From: UMGS1851 sp900555605
Lineage (GTDB): Bacteria > Bacillota > Clostridia > UBA1212 > UBA1255
Length of the DNA stretch: 55,860 nt
Direction of reading: 5' to 3'
Assembly (NCBI GenBank): GCA_902472555.1
Contig: CABROF010000004.1
Coordinates: forward strand, 1 to 55,860
A model generated the notes under the pieces. The model was not told where the DNA came from. It searched no databases and worked only from the letters and a program-made list of their open reading frames with translations. Below, one piece after another: positions 32,912-41,504 of this stretch (positions are counted from its first letter, which is position 1; each line of letters begins with the position of its first letter). Made by a program: the position numbers and the translations under genes.

Positions 32912-35441
32912 GAAGAAGAAAAAAGCAGCGCCGGAGCAATCCGGGGACGAGATTTCAAAAGTGACCCCTGATGATCAAAATAAATCGGCTGATGAAGCAC
33001 CTTCGGCAGTGAAAAAGGTATCTGTGAAGGCAATCAAGGTCGTAGTCGCACTGCTCATAGTCGCTTTAGTCGCTTTTATCGCGATCAAGGTCGGCTTCGG
33101 CTCCAACAAGGATATTGTATTCTCCGATGATGCCATTATAAAATCGGATGTGCAGCCTTCCTTGGGGAAGGCGCTGAATGATGAAGGGCTGACCCTGTTT
33201 GCAGATAACGGAATTCTCCGTCTGGAATATTCGCCCAAGGATGATCTGTTTATTATTACGCATTTAGAGACCGGAAAGGTGTTCCGCAGCTATCCGGAGG
33301 CAATTTCGGAGATCACGCTGGAGGAGGGGGAAACCTCGGATATCGGCGCCTATTCCCGTACAAGGGAAACCGGACAGAGCATCACGTCCCCTGTCATGAT
33401 CGGATATACAAAATCCGGTATTGACGGCGGCTTTGTGGTGGGTGTGAACCAGATGAAGCATGTAAAGACCGTTCATTTTATTGAGAACGGAGTCCGGCTG
33501 CAGTATGAAATGTTGGATTTGGAGCTGGAGTTTTCTGTGGAAATTACCATCGACGGGACTGCGCTGAAATATAAAATTCCGCGCAACGGCATCATTGAAC
33601 GGCCTACGCATTCCGATGAAAAAGAAAACCGCCGGCCGCTTCTGGCTTCGTTAGGCGTACTGCCGTATTTCGGCGCGCATCGGGCGGATGACGAAGGCTA
33701 TTACGTATCTCCGGACGGCCCGGGCGCACTGACTTATTTTAATGTGGCGCGGGTTACAAACTACAATGAATACAGTAAGAAGGTATATGGCCGGGATGAA
33801 ACGGTGGACCAGTTGGATTCGCCGGATTACAGCAATTCTGCTCTGACCATGGGGGTATATGGCATTATGGATCAGGATTCCATGATTGCGGCATTTATTG
33901 ATGTCGGGGAGTCGAATGCGCTGCTGAATATTGCAAATCCCGGAATCAGGAATCTGCCCTTTTACTCCATCTACTTTTTATATCAGTACCGCTATTATTA
34001 TAAGCAGCAGATTTCAAAAAGCGGTACGATGTATGATATGATCGTTCCGGATATGACTATCGGTGATATTGAACAGACCATGCATATCAGTGTGGATACG
34101 GAAAAATCTGGGCAGACGGATTCTGCGGAGGCTGAACAAAGCTTTACCTATCGGGATCTTGCGGTTTTGACGCGGGAAAAGCTTCTGAAAAAATGGGAGA
34201 CCAAATGGGGCATTAGCGAATCCGATATTATGGCAAAACGGTCCGGCGAAACGTCTGTGCCGGCGATGAATCTTCAGCTCTTTATGGGAGCACAGAATAT
34301 TTTTGGCGGTATGCTGGATCAGGTTAATGTTATGACTACCTTTGACGATGTACGGACCATTTATAATGCCATTGCGGCAGACGGCATCAGTAACATCCGC
34401 TTTTCTCTGCTGGGCTGGCAGAAGGGCGGCTACTACGGGAATATTACCAATAAATATAAGCCTGACAGTGCTTTCGGCGGCAAGGGGGATTTGATAGATC
34501 TTGCGCAATGGGCAAAGGATACGGGGATTGAGCTTTCTCTTGACAATAATCTGCTGGAGATTTACGGAAAGCCGTCCGGCCTGTCGCTGAAGGGAACCTC
34601 TCAAAGGGAGGCGGTTGTCAAAAGACCGAATACCTTTTATCTGGATTTCAATATTCCGTCGATGTCCGGTATTTATTGGTATACGCCCTTTTATATGATG
34701 AGTCCCGCTTACTATAATGCGAAGCTGTTGGCTGAGGATATCGACAAGCTGACAGATTACGGCATTACAAGCGTGGATCTCCAGCAGGTCGGTGATATGG
34801 TAAATTCCGACTACAACCAGCAGAATGCGCTTCTGCGCGTTCAGACGGTTAAAATGTATACGGAATGGCTGAAAAAATATAACGATCATTTTGACCGCGT
34901 GTCGGTTTATTACGGGAATGAATACACGGTTCCCTTTGTGGATTCTATTTTGGATATTCCCATGAACCGTTCCTACAGCATTGTATTGGATGAGCAGGTT
35001 CCGTTTGTTCAGATGGTTTATCACGGATTAGTCGATTATTATTCCTCTGCGCTTAATAAGGAGGATGATCCGCAGACAATGCTTTTACGGTCTTTGGAAT
35101 ACGGTGCCCTGCCTTCTTTTGAGTTAACGAAGGAAGAAAGCAAAGAACTGCAGAATACGTATTATTATGGATTGTACCGTTCGGAATATACATTGTTTAC
35201 CGGGAGTGAGGGCGAACTCAAAAAAGCATATGAGATTGCACAGAACATCCTTCTGCCGCTGCGGAATGAGTCAATTGTTGATCATGCGCAGGCAGACCTG
35301 CAGGCATCCGTGTTTGTGACAACATATTCAAATGGTACGCGTATTTATGTCAATTATGAATCGAGTCCGTATACAGTGACGTTGCCTGACGGTTCAACTG
35401 CTGAGATTGCGGCAAATTCATATTATGTCGATGCGGCGTGA
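32904..35441 (+). CDS. DUF5696-family membrane-anchored surface protein
   Basis: 845 residues with a TTG start (TAAGGAG 10 bases upstream), overlapping the previous gene by 8 bp. A charged cytoplasmic tail (1-42) precedes one membrane helix (about 46-65), so the bulk is outside. About 80-290 is a beta-sandwich-like region (LRLEYSPKDDLFIITHLETG; LEFSVEITIDGTALKYKIP); PDGPGALTYFNVA is a family landmark. About 450-740 has alternating strands and helices like a TIM barrel (DGISNIRFSLLGWQKGGYYG; ITSVDLQQVGDMVNSDYN). The C terminus is beta-rich. I recognise it as DUF5696, seen beside sugar ABC genes in Paenibacillus-like bacteria. A glycoside-hydrolase role is possible; I cannot name catalytic residues. 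Confidence 0.75.
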   Translation: MFKKKKKAAPEQSGDEISKVTPDDQNKSADEAPSAVKKVSVKAIKVVVALLIVALVAFIAIKVGFGSNKDIVFSDDAIIKSDVQPSLGKALNDEGLTLFADNGILRLEYSPKDDLFIITHLETGKVFRSYPEAISEITLEEGETSDIGAYSRTRETGQSITSPVMIGYTKSGIDGGFVVGVNQMKHVKTVHFIENGVRLQYEMLDLELEFSVEITIDGTALKYKIPRNGIIERPTHSDEKENRRPLLASLGVLPYFGAHRADDEGYYVSPDGPGALTYFNVARVTNYNEYSKKVYGRDETVDQLDSPDYSNSALTMGVYGIMDQDSMIAAFIDVGESNALLNIANPGIRNLPFYSIYFLYQYRYYYKQQISKSGTMYDMIVPDMTIGDIEQTMHISVDTEKSGQTDSAEAEQSFTYRDLAVLTREKLLKKWETKWGISESDIMAKRSGETSVPAMNLQLFMGAQNIFGGMLDQVNVMTTFDDVRTIYNAIAADGISNIRFSLLGWQKGGYYGNITNKYKPDSAFGGKGDLIDLAQWAKDTGIELSLDNNLLEIYGKPSGLSLKGTSQREAVVKRPNTFYLDFNIPSMSGIYWYTPFYMMSPAYYNAKLLAEDIDKLTDYGITSVDLQQVGDMVNSDYNQQNALLRVQTVKMYTEWLKKYNDHFDRVSVYYGNEYTVPFVDSILDIPMNRSYSIVLDEQVPFVQMVYHGLVDYYSSALNKEDDPQTMLLRSLEYGALPSFELTKEESKELQNTYYYGLYRSEYTLFTGSEGELKKAYEIAQNILLPLRNESIVDHAQADLQASVFVTTYSNGTRIYVNYESSPYTVTLPDGSTAEIAANSYYVDAA

Positions 35442-35458
35442 GAGGGGAGGTCATTTGA

Positions 35459-36349
35459 TTGGCAACAGTAAAAGCTAAAAAACAACTGGCACATAAAAGG
35501 ACACTGCGCGGTGCGATTTCATTTGAAAGACGGCGTACGATTGAAGGCGTGACCTTTATGACGCCTTGGATTATCGGGTTTATTTGTTTTACCTTGATAC
35601 CGCTTGTTCTTTCGATCCGGACGAGTTTTTATATTACCAAACTGACGGATTTATACGGATTTCAGGGAGACAGCAAATGGGTCGGTATCCAGAACTATAC
35701 CGATGTGCTGTCGGATCCGGAATTTGGACAGAAGGTTTTTGAATCCTTTCTTACCTCCCTGTATCAGGTCCCGGTGATTGTGGGATTTGCACTGTTTGTG
35801 GCGGTGCTGCTGAAGCAGAAATTTCCGGGGCGGGTTTATTTTCGGATCATCTTTTTCCTGCCTGTCATTCTGGCCGGTGTCATTATGAACTACTTGTTCA
35901 GTGACGGTGTCGGCACTGTCAGCGTGTTCAGCGAATTGGTATCCTCTACAAGCGGCGGCATGTTGTCAGGGCTGTTGGGAAGCTCCCTTACGTCACAGAT
36001 CGGAAATATCATGTGGAAAAGCAGTGTGGAGATTCTGATCTTTTTGGCTGCCCTGCAGAGTGTGCCGGATATCCTTTATGAGGTTGTAGAGCTGGATGGC
36101 GCTACTGCTTGGGAGAGCTTCTGGCACGTTACGCTTCCGTATATTTCTCCTTTTGTTATATTGAATGCGGTATATGCCTTAGTTGACTCATTTGTGGATC
36201 CTACGAATCCGGTTATGGATATGTTTATTTCTATGACTACAAAGGGAACAGAGTATGGTATGGCCTCTGCGCTGAGCTGGATTTATATGCTGATGACCCT
36301 GCTTACAATTTTGATCTTTATTTTATTAACCAGGAGGTGGCTGCGTTGA
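35459..36349 (+). CDS. sugar ABC transporter permease, pair 2 (MalF type)
   Basis: 296 residues with a TTG start; GGGGAGG lies 8 bases upstream and no ATG is available. The first helix follows a basic head: FMTPWIIGFICFTLIPLVLS. The loop after it (FYITKLTDLYGFQGDSKWVGIQNY) is typical of the MalF/UgpA group. The coupling loop reads ILYEVVELDGATAWESFWHV then TLPYISP. It lies 17 bp after the DUF5696 gene; its stop overlaps the next start by 4 bp. It is a different subfamily member from the pair-1 permease, so the locus encodes a second importer rather than a simple repeat. Confidence 0.92.
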   Translation: MATVKAKKQLAHKRTLRGAISFERRRTIEGVTFMTPWIIGFICFTLIPLVLSIRTSFYITKLTDLYGFQGDSKWVGIQNYTDVLSDPEFGQKVFESFLTSLYQVPVIVGFALFVAVLLKQKFPGRVYFRIIFFLPVILAGVIMNYLFSDGVGTVSVFSELVSSTSGGMLSGLLGSSLTSQIGNIMWKSSVEILIFLAALQSVPDILYEVVELDGATAWESFWHVTLPYISPFVILNAVYALVDSFVDPTNPVMDMFISMTTKGTEYGMASALSWIYMLMTLLTILIFILLTRRWLR

Positions 36350-37320
36350 GTGCTTATGTGCAAAAGCTTACCAGCACTGTCGGTGGTTGGATTAAGCGGT
36401 ATGAAAATTTAGGCTATAAAGCCAAGAAAAAGATCCGATTCATTATCGGGAGAATCTTTTTATACTATATTTTGATTGAGATGGCTTTTCTGTTTCTGCT
36501 GCCGTTTATCTATATTTTTACGACGGCGCTGATGTCTTCGGCCGATTATTTGGATCCTACGGTGGAGTGGATACCGACCGCGATTCAGTGGAGCAATTTT
36601 CAAGATGCTTGGTTTGCTATGACGTATCCTACCGCGTTTTTCCATACGCTGGTTACTTCGCTGGGCAGTGCTGTTCTGCAGTGCGTATCGTGTGCGCTGG
36701 CCGGGTATGCGCTGGGGCGGTTTAAGTTCCGAGGAAGAGGCATTTTGTTTATCTGTGTGATTGTTGTATTGCTGATTCCGCCGCAGACGACGATTCTTTC
36801 CGCTTACGGACTTTGGTCTGACATGGGACTACTGAATACTTGGGGGCCGATTTTGATTCCCTGTATTTTCGGTTTAGGGCTGCGCGGCGCTTTGTTTATT
36901 TTGATTTACATGTATTTCTTCCAGAGAATTCCTGATGCCATGGATGATGCGGCGCGTATTGACGGAGCCGGCCCGGCGCGGCTGTTCCTGCAGATTATGC
37001 TTCCGCTCGTAAAGTCCGCGATTATAATTGTATTTATTTTCTCCTTTGTATGGCATTGGAACGATAACTATGAAACGCCGACTTTTATGTTTGAAAAGGA
37101 GATTCAGACGCTGCAGCCCAAGCTGGAGAACATTCGGACCTATTATGCAGATCAGATGGGGTATACAGGCGGCGCAGAGCTGTCTGATTTTGACAAGGCT
37201 ATGACAGAGCCTATGCTCTTTGCGGGATGTCTGCTGGTGATGCTGCCTGTGCTGCTGGTTTATATTTTCGGTCAGAAGCATTTGGCTGCGGGTATTGAAC
37301 GGATCGGTGTAATTGAGTAA
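36346..37320 (+). CDS. carbohydrate ABC transporter permease, pair 2 (MalG type)
   Basis: 324 residues from the TTG at 36346, which overlaps the previous stop (TTGA); AGGAGG is 8 bases upstream. A GTG 9 bases earlier lies on the ribosome site itself and is rejected. Helix 1 is AFLFLLPFIYIFTTALMSS. The coupling loop is AMDDAARIDGAGPARLFLQI then MLPLVKS. Near the C terminus there is a longer loop than in pair 1 (FMFEKEIQTLQPKLENIRTY), before the last helix. Translationally coupled to its partner. Confidence 0.92.
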   Translation: MSAYVQKLTSTVGGWIKRYENLGYKAKKKIRFIIGRIFLYYILIEMAFLFLLPFIYIFTTALMSSADYLDPTVEWIPTAIQWSNFQDAWFAMTYPTAFFHTLVTSLGSAVLQCVSCALAGYALGRFKFRGRGILFICVIVVLLIPPQTTILSAYGLWSDMGLLNTWGPILIPCIFGLGLRGALFILIYMYFFQRIPDAMDDAARIDGAGPARLFLQIMLPLVKSAIIIVFIFSFVWHWNDNYETPTFMFEKEIQTLQPKLENIRTYYADQMGYTGGAELSDFDKAMTEPMLFAGCLLVMLPVLLVYIFGQKHLAAGIERIGVIE

Positions 37321-37334
37321 AGGAGGTTAGGCGG

Positions 37335-38804
37335 ATGAAACGAAGCTATCGGATGATTTTAATATTGCTTGCCTTTGTGCTCACGTGTTCTTTTGCCGCA
37401 TGCAGTTCGGAGACTGAAAAAAAGGAGGACGGCAACAGCGATATTATACAGAAAGAGAATCCGGAGCCGGCGGATTATGTTGGGATGATCACCTTCTCGA
37501 CATATCGGACGGATGAAAATGATATGTCTGCATTTAATTTTATCCAGGCTTACAATATGAAATATCCCGGGGTAGAAATTAAGCTGGATAATAGCCTTTC
37601 AAGAGAAGAATATTTTGCGACGCTGGATGCGCGCATTCAATCAGGCGATATCGGGGATGTGTTCATGATTGATGACAGCCGTATGGCAAAATATGCGGAT
37701 ACCGGCTTGATTGCGAATCTGTCCCCCTATTTGGAGGAACTGATTGATTATGATACGTATAAAAAGCTGAGTCCGTCTGAGCTGCTTCTGCCGGCGGCAT
37801 ATGAAGCGTCCTTATATGAAGGCCGTATGTATATGTGTGCAACGGAATATAATAATCGCTTTGTATTTTTAAATCTTTCGGTCATTGCCGAGGCAGGGCT
37901 TTCTGTTCCGGCTGATCTTTGGACTTGGACGGATCTTATGGAGTATGCCCAGCAGATAAGCGGTTTTTGTGACTATCCGCTGTCTGTGCCTTATGACGAT
38001 TATGCGGTATGGGGCGCGTTTGCGAGGAGCTTCGGCACTTCCGTTTATCAGACGCTGGATGTTGAACTAAATTCAAAAAGCTTAAACTTGACAGATCCGG
38101 CCGTGGTGAACGGACTGATGGAGCTTGCAGACCTGATTTACACATACGGCAATGTAAAAACATCGGAGGAAATCAGTGCTGAAGAATTATCCTCGTACGG
38201 TATGATTGTTGCTTCTTATGCGGATCTTATTCGTTGGGAGGCAACGCTGAAGTCCGGTGATTTTGAATGGGATCTGGCACATTTTCCGCAGTGGGAAAGA
38301 ACGGCGGCAGACGGAACGTCTGTGTATTACCGCAGCATTGGCGCGGAGGCGCTTGGTCTGGCTGTTCATTCCAAGACCGGGGCAATTGCTGCCGCTCCGG
38401 GGGATGATAATTATAAAGAAGAAGCGGAGCTTGCGCAGGAAAAGGTAGATATGTCGGCGCATTTGGCCCTGTTTGCATTGGTGGAATCTGCGGCAGTGGA
38501 TTTTGCCGGCAGCGGCCATCGGGTGCCGGCAATGAAAGCCGTCAACAGTATGAAATTCTGGCGTGAATATCCGGTATCCGGTAAAAATTCGGCTGTATTT
38601 TCTTATTACAGCGGCTCTGATTTTGCCGGCGTATTAACTTCCTTCCTGCCCGTGCAGGCTGCGGAAGAGCTTGATATCGGCACGCTGATGGATTCCTACG
38701 CGGCGTTCCGCAAAGCGCAGCAGGAAACAGATGCTATGCAGAATCGATTATTTATTAATGAGGCGCTGCAGCTTTTACAGGACGCGACAAATGCCAATTG
38801 GTAA
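37335..38804 (+). CDS. extracellular sugar-binding lipoprotein, pair 2
   Basis: 489 residues. Lipoprotein signal with FAAC at Cys23; the next 20 residues are acidic and flexible. The fold is that of the SBP_bac_1 group: MITFSTYRTDENDMSAFNFI, FMIDDSRMAKYADTGLIANL, PADLWTWTDLMEYAQQI, and HRVPAMKAVNSMKFW near the C terminus. AAAGGAGGT is upstream; it follows the second permease pair by 14 bp, so it is the likely receptor for that pair. Downstream is T-rich DNA (38834-38842) without a convincing stem; a new promoter lies at 38858-38885. Confidence 0.9.
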   Translation: MKRSYRMILILLAFVLTCSFAACSSETEKKEDGNSDIIQKENPEPADYVGMITFSTYRTDENDMSAFNFIQAYNMKYPGVEIKLDNSLSREEYFATLDARIQSGDIGDVFMIDDSRMAKYADTGLIANLSPYLEELIDYDTYKKLSPSELLLPAAYEASLYEGRMYMCATEYNNRFVFLNLSVIAEAGLSVPADLWTWTDLMEYAQQISGFCDYPLSVPYDDYAVWGAFARSFGTSVYQTLDVELNSKSLNLTDPAVVNGLMELADLIYTYGNVKTSEEISAEELSSYGMIVASYADLIRWEATLKSGDFEWDLAHFPQWERTAADGTSVYYRSIGAEALGLAVHSKTGAIAAAPGDDNYKEEAELAQEKVDMSAHLALFALVESAAVDFAGSGHRVPAMKAVNSMKFWREYPVSGKNSAVFSYYSGSDFAGVLTSFLPVQAAEELDIGTLMDSYAAFRKAQQETDAMQNRLFINEALQLLQDATNANW

Positions 38805-38857
38805 ATGAATACGTTGTTAATTTTCTGTAACTCCTGTTTTTTTGCGTTCTTTTTCTG

Positions 38858-38885
38858 TTGACATGGGTTAAGAATATGGTATCAT
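38858..38885 (+). promoter_or_regulatory. promoter of the last solute-binding gene
   Basis: TTGACA (38858-38863), 16-bp spacer, TATCAT (38880-38885), about 40 bp before the ATG at 38926. It lets this binding protein be made separately from, and probably in excess of, the long operon. Confidence 0.7.
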
Positions 38886-38925
38886 CAAACTATACTACAT
38901 AATTCTGTTGAATGGAGGTTTATTT

Positions 38926-40305
38926 ATGAAATTGGCGGTGAAAAAGTGCGCAATCTTTTTACTGATTTTGGTAATTGTGGTTGGCGTAAGTGCCTGTGAC
39001 GGCAAGCCGGATATTTATGTACCGGATTTCGATCCGGACACATATGAGCCGAACGTAGAGGGAAGAATTAAGTTTACGTACAGTCTGGCGGAGAATAACG
39101 AGGCACAGACAATGTCCGCGGATTCTTTTGTGGAAGCGTTTATGGATAAGTATTCGAATGTCACGGTAGACAAGGATTATACGGGGAATATACCTGCAAA
39201 GATTTCTTCCGGTAGTATCGGGGATGTGTTCTTCTTTAATGAGGTGTCTGCTTATGACTATGCGGTTACACAGAATGCTTTAATGCCTTTAAGCGCTTAC
39301 CTGACGCCCTTTAAGATTGATATCGGCGATGTTTACAAGGGAATTTATCAATTAGGCATGATCAACGGAGAGCTTTATTATGTTTCCAGAGATTACAACC
39401 ACATGATGTTTGTTTATAACAAATCTGCCGTAATTGAAGCGAACCTGACGAATGAGATCAAAGCGGACTGGACGTGGGAGCAATTCCAAAACTATGTTGT
39501 GCAGCTTACAAAGAAGAACGACGATGGTACGGTTTCCCAGGTCGGCGCAAAGATGGATCTCGGCTATTCACCGATCTATACCACGTTCCTTGAAGCTTAT
39601 GTGGATTCAGAGTACTGGTGTGATACGGAAGAGAAGAAAATTACGTTTATCGATCCGAACGGACTGGTCCTCCAAGGGATCAGAGAAGCGCTGGCTTTGG
39701 CCAGGGACGGTTATATCCATGCGGGAACCGTTCCTGACAGCATGGCTTCCTCTTATGCGAATCTGAACGATCATAACTATGTATTCTCTGCTACCGTTTA
39801 TCCGAGTATTCATAATATCGGTCAGAAATATGATACGGCTGGTATCCAATGGGATTTCATCAATTTCCCGAATTTTGAGCATCCATCCATTGGCTGCGGT
39901 TCCTCGGGCTTAGGTGTGTACAACCGGACGTCGAATCCGGATACGGCAGCTGCACTTGCGCTGTTCCTGTATACGCCGGAGGGACAGGAAGGTATGCATG
40001 GTCAGAGAGGCGGTTCGGTTCCGCTGCTCGAATCCATGAAGGATAGCACCAGCTGGCGTTATCCGAATGACGAGGAATGGAAGGATAAGAACTGGGATGC
40101 CTTTGTTTATAATGCTTTAGAGGCTTCCACCGTGGGTCAGGTTGCCTGCCGTATGCCGAATGCGGTTGCAACGCTGCTGGATACCACCTTTAAGACGGTT
40201 ATCAAAAATGCGCTGAACAACGAGGCGAGCTTGGATTCCGGTTTGGCACAGCTTGAGACACAATGTAATCAGCTGTGGGAGCGTATCGCTGCTGCTTCAG
40301 AGTAA
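38926..40305 (+). CDS. extracellular solute-binding lipoprotein
   Basis: 459 residues from the ATG at 38926 (TGGAGG upstream), six codons inside the longest frame. Lipobox VSAC with Cys24. The mature part starts with an acidic linker (DGKPDIYVPDFDPDTYEPNV). Binding-protein marks: FTYSLAENNEAQTMSADSFV, GSIGDVFFFNEVSAYDYAV, ADWTWEQFQNYVVQLTKKND, and SNPDTAAALALFLYTPEGQ. It is related in layout to the 37335 gene product, but not a close copy. With its own promoter and a strong terminator behind it, it is an independent transcription unit at the end of the transport locus. Confidence 0.9.
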   Translation: MKLAVKKCAIFLLILVIVVGVSACDGKPDIYVPDFDPDTYEPNVEGRIKFTYSLAENNEAQTMSADSFVEAFMDKYSNVTVDKDYTGNIPAKISSGSIGDVFFFNEVSAYDYAVTQNALMPLSAYLTPFKIDIGDVYKGIYQLGMINGELYYVSRDYNHMMFVYNKSAVIEANLTNEIKADWTWEQFQNYVVQLTKKNDDGTVSQVGAKMDLGYSPIYTTFLEAYVDSEYWCDTEEKKITFIDPNGLVLQGIREALALARDGYIHAGTVPDSMASSYANLNDHNYVFSATVYPSIHNIGQKYDTAGIQWDFINFPNFEHPSIGCGSSGLGVYNRTSNPDTAAALALFLYTPEGQEGMHGQRGGSVPLLESMKDSTSWRYPNDEEWKDKNWDAFVYNALEASTVGQVACRMPNAVATLLDTTFKTVIKNALNNEASLDSGLAQLETQCNQLWERIAAASE

Positions 40306-40332
40306 ACGAATCCATTTTATTTCTTTTGCATG

Positions 40333-40368
40333 AAAAACGCCGGAGGATTGATTGCCTCCGGTGTTTTT
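40333..40368. terminator. bidirectional terminator between the solute-binding gene and the YlbJ-like gene
   Basis: AAAAACGCCGGAGG (40333-40346) pairs with CCTCCGGTGTTTTT (40355-40368), one G-T wobble, eight-base loop. The T run on one strand and the A run on the other let it stop transcription from both convergent genes. Confidence 0.9.
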
Positions 40369-40414
40369 ATATATGCGGAAATAAACACATCTCGGCATGA
40401 ACGTCTGCTTGCGG

Positions 40415-41392
40415 CTAATATATGAGCATGACTGCAGCAGCGGTGAGCAGTGCGGCAATCAGTGCCTGAACTGCTTTTCCGAGAATGTATCTTCTGCAGC
40501 TGATTCTTGCAGCCGACAGAATTCCGATAACCTGAATGTGGACCGAAATGCCTGCCCATCCGCTTATAAATGCAATCCATGCACATTTTTCCGTTAAGGA
40601 GATGGGGACGGCAGAGATGGACTGGATACCTCCGGTGATTTCGAGAAAACCGGACAAAATACCTTGTGACAATCCTTCCGGACAGACCGGCGCCAGCAGC
40701 GAGCTGACCAGGGGAATACAGCCGCTTTGTTTGAGTACTGCGGTAAAGGCCGCAAAGAAGATGATGGCGCCTGCGATGGGCAGCATGGTATGGATGGAGG
40801 CGGTAATTGCTTCTGCCAGCAGTCTGCCGACTTGGGAGAGTGATTGTTTCTGCCTCTGCCGCTTACCCGGAAGCGTTTTTTGCTCCGCTGCCGGCGCTGT
40901 GCGAGGAGCACGAGGATAGCGCATGATCATACCGGTTAAAAGGGCGGCTGCAATATGGCAGATCCAGATGAGCACGCCAAGCCTTGCTGAATTCAGCATA
41001 CCGGCGCCGACTGCTCCGATTAAAAACAGCGGACCGGTATTATTTGTAAATGCTGCTAAGCGTACGGCATCCTGTCTTGATATTTCATTGGCTTGATACA
41101 GGTCGGCTGTTACCTTTGCACCTGCCGGATATCCACTGACCAATCCGATGATCAGTGCAAAAGCCCCCTTGCCCGATATGCCGAATAACGGTCCCATAAT
41201 CGGCTCACAGACCTTTCCTAATTTTTTGCAGAAGTCGGTGCGCATAAGTACTGCGGAGGCCACATAAAAGGGAAAAATGGACGGCAGGACCGTATAAAGA
41301 AATTGCTGGACGGCAAATGCCGCTGCCGGCAGGCATGCTTGCGCATATATGGCAAACAGCAGAATAAAAGCAATGCAGAATAACGGAATCAT
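40415..41392 (-). CDS. YlbJ/SpoVV-like integral membrane protein (nucleoside-recognition Gate domain)
   Basis: 325 residues, almost entirely hydrophobic helices. It matches the YlbJ group: FLYTVLPSIFPFYVASAVLM, GLVSGYPAGAKVTADLYQAN, RLAAFTNNTGPLFLIGAVGAG, then a second Gate-type half (ASIHTMLPIAGAIIFFAAF, GFLEITGGIQSIS). In Bacillus the YlbJ protein (SpoVV) helps move dipicolinate during sporulation. It is about 80 residues shorter than Bacillus YlbJ, as from memory of a 408-residue protein, so a related transporter is also possible. GGGAGG precedes the ATG. Alone on the minus strand. Confidence 0.8.
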   Translation of the reverse strand: MIPLFCIAFILLFAIYAQACLPAAAFAVQQFLYTVLPSIFPFYVASAVLMRTDFCKKLGKVCEPIMGPLFGISGKGAFALIIGLVSGYPAGAKVTADLYQANEISRQDAVRLAAFTNNTGPLFLIGAVGAGMLNSARLGVLIWICHIAAALLTGMIMRYPRAPRTAPAAEQKTLPGKRQRQKQSLSQVGRLLAEAITASIHTMLPIAGAIIFFAAFTAVLKQSGCIPLVSSLLAPVCPEGLSQGILSGFLEITGGIQSISAVPISLTEKCAWIAFISGWAGISVHIQVIGILSAARISCRRYILGKAVQALIAALLTAAAVMLIY

Positions 41393-41437
41393 AGGCAGGC
41401 CTCCCGAATGTTGTACATGTAATATTTATTCGGACTG

Positions 41438-41466
41438 TAGACATTTCAGGACAGGGAGTGTAAAAT
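41438..41466 (+). promoter_or_regulatory. probable metA promoter
   Basis: TAGACA (41438-41443), 17-bp spacer, TAAAAT (41461-41466), 39 bp before the metA start. No S-box (SAM riboswitch) fits in the 112-bp gap. Confidence 0.5.
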
Positions 41467-41504
41467 ATTCAGACATGCCGGACTAATTATGAAGGAGCCT
41501 TGAT

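Noticed and set aside
34014..35024. 336-codon open frame on the minus strand inside the DUF5696 gene
   Set aside because: Fully antisense to a well-supported gene; composition rich in His, Ile, Arg and Asn as expected from a complement strand; no ribosome site or family match.
38805..38857. Terminator after the pair-2 binding lipoprotein
   Set aside because: There is a T run at 38836-38842 but the only stem before it is 4 bp (GTTA/TAAC).
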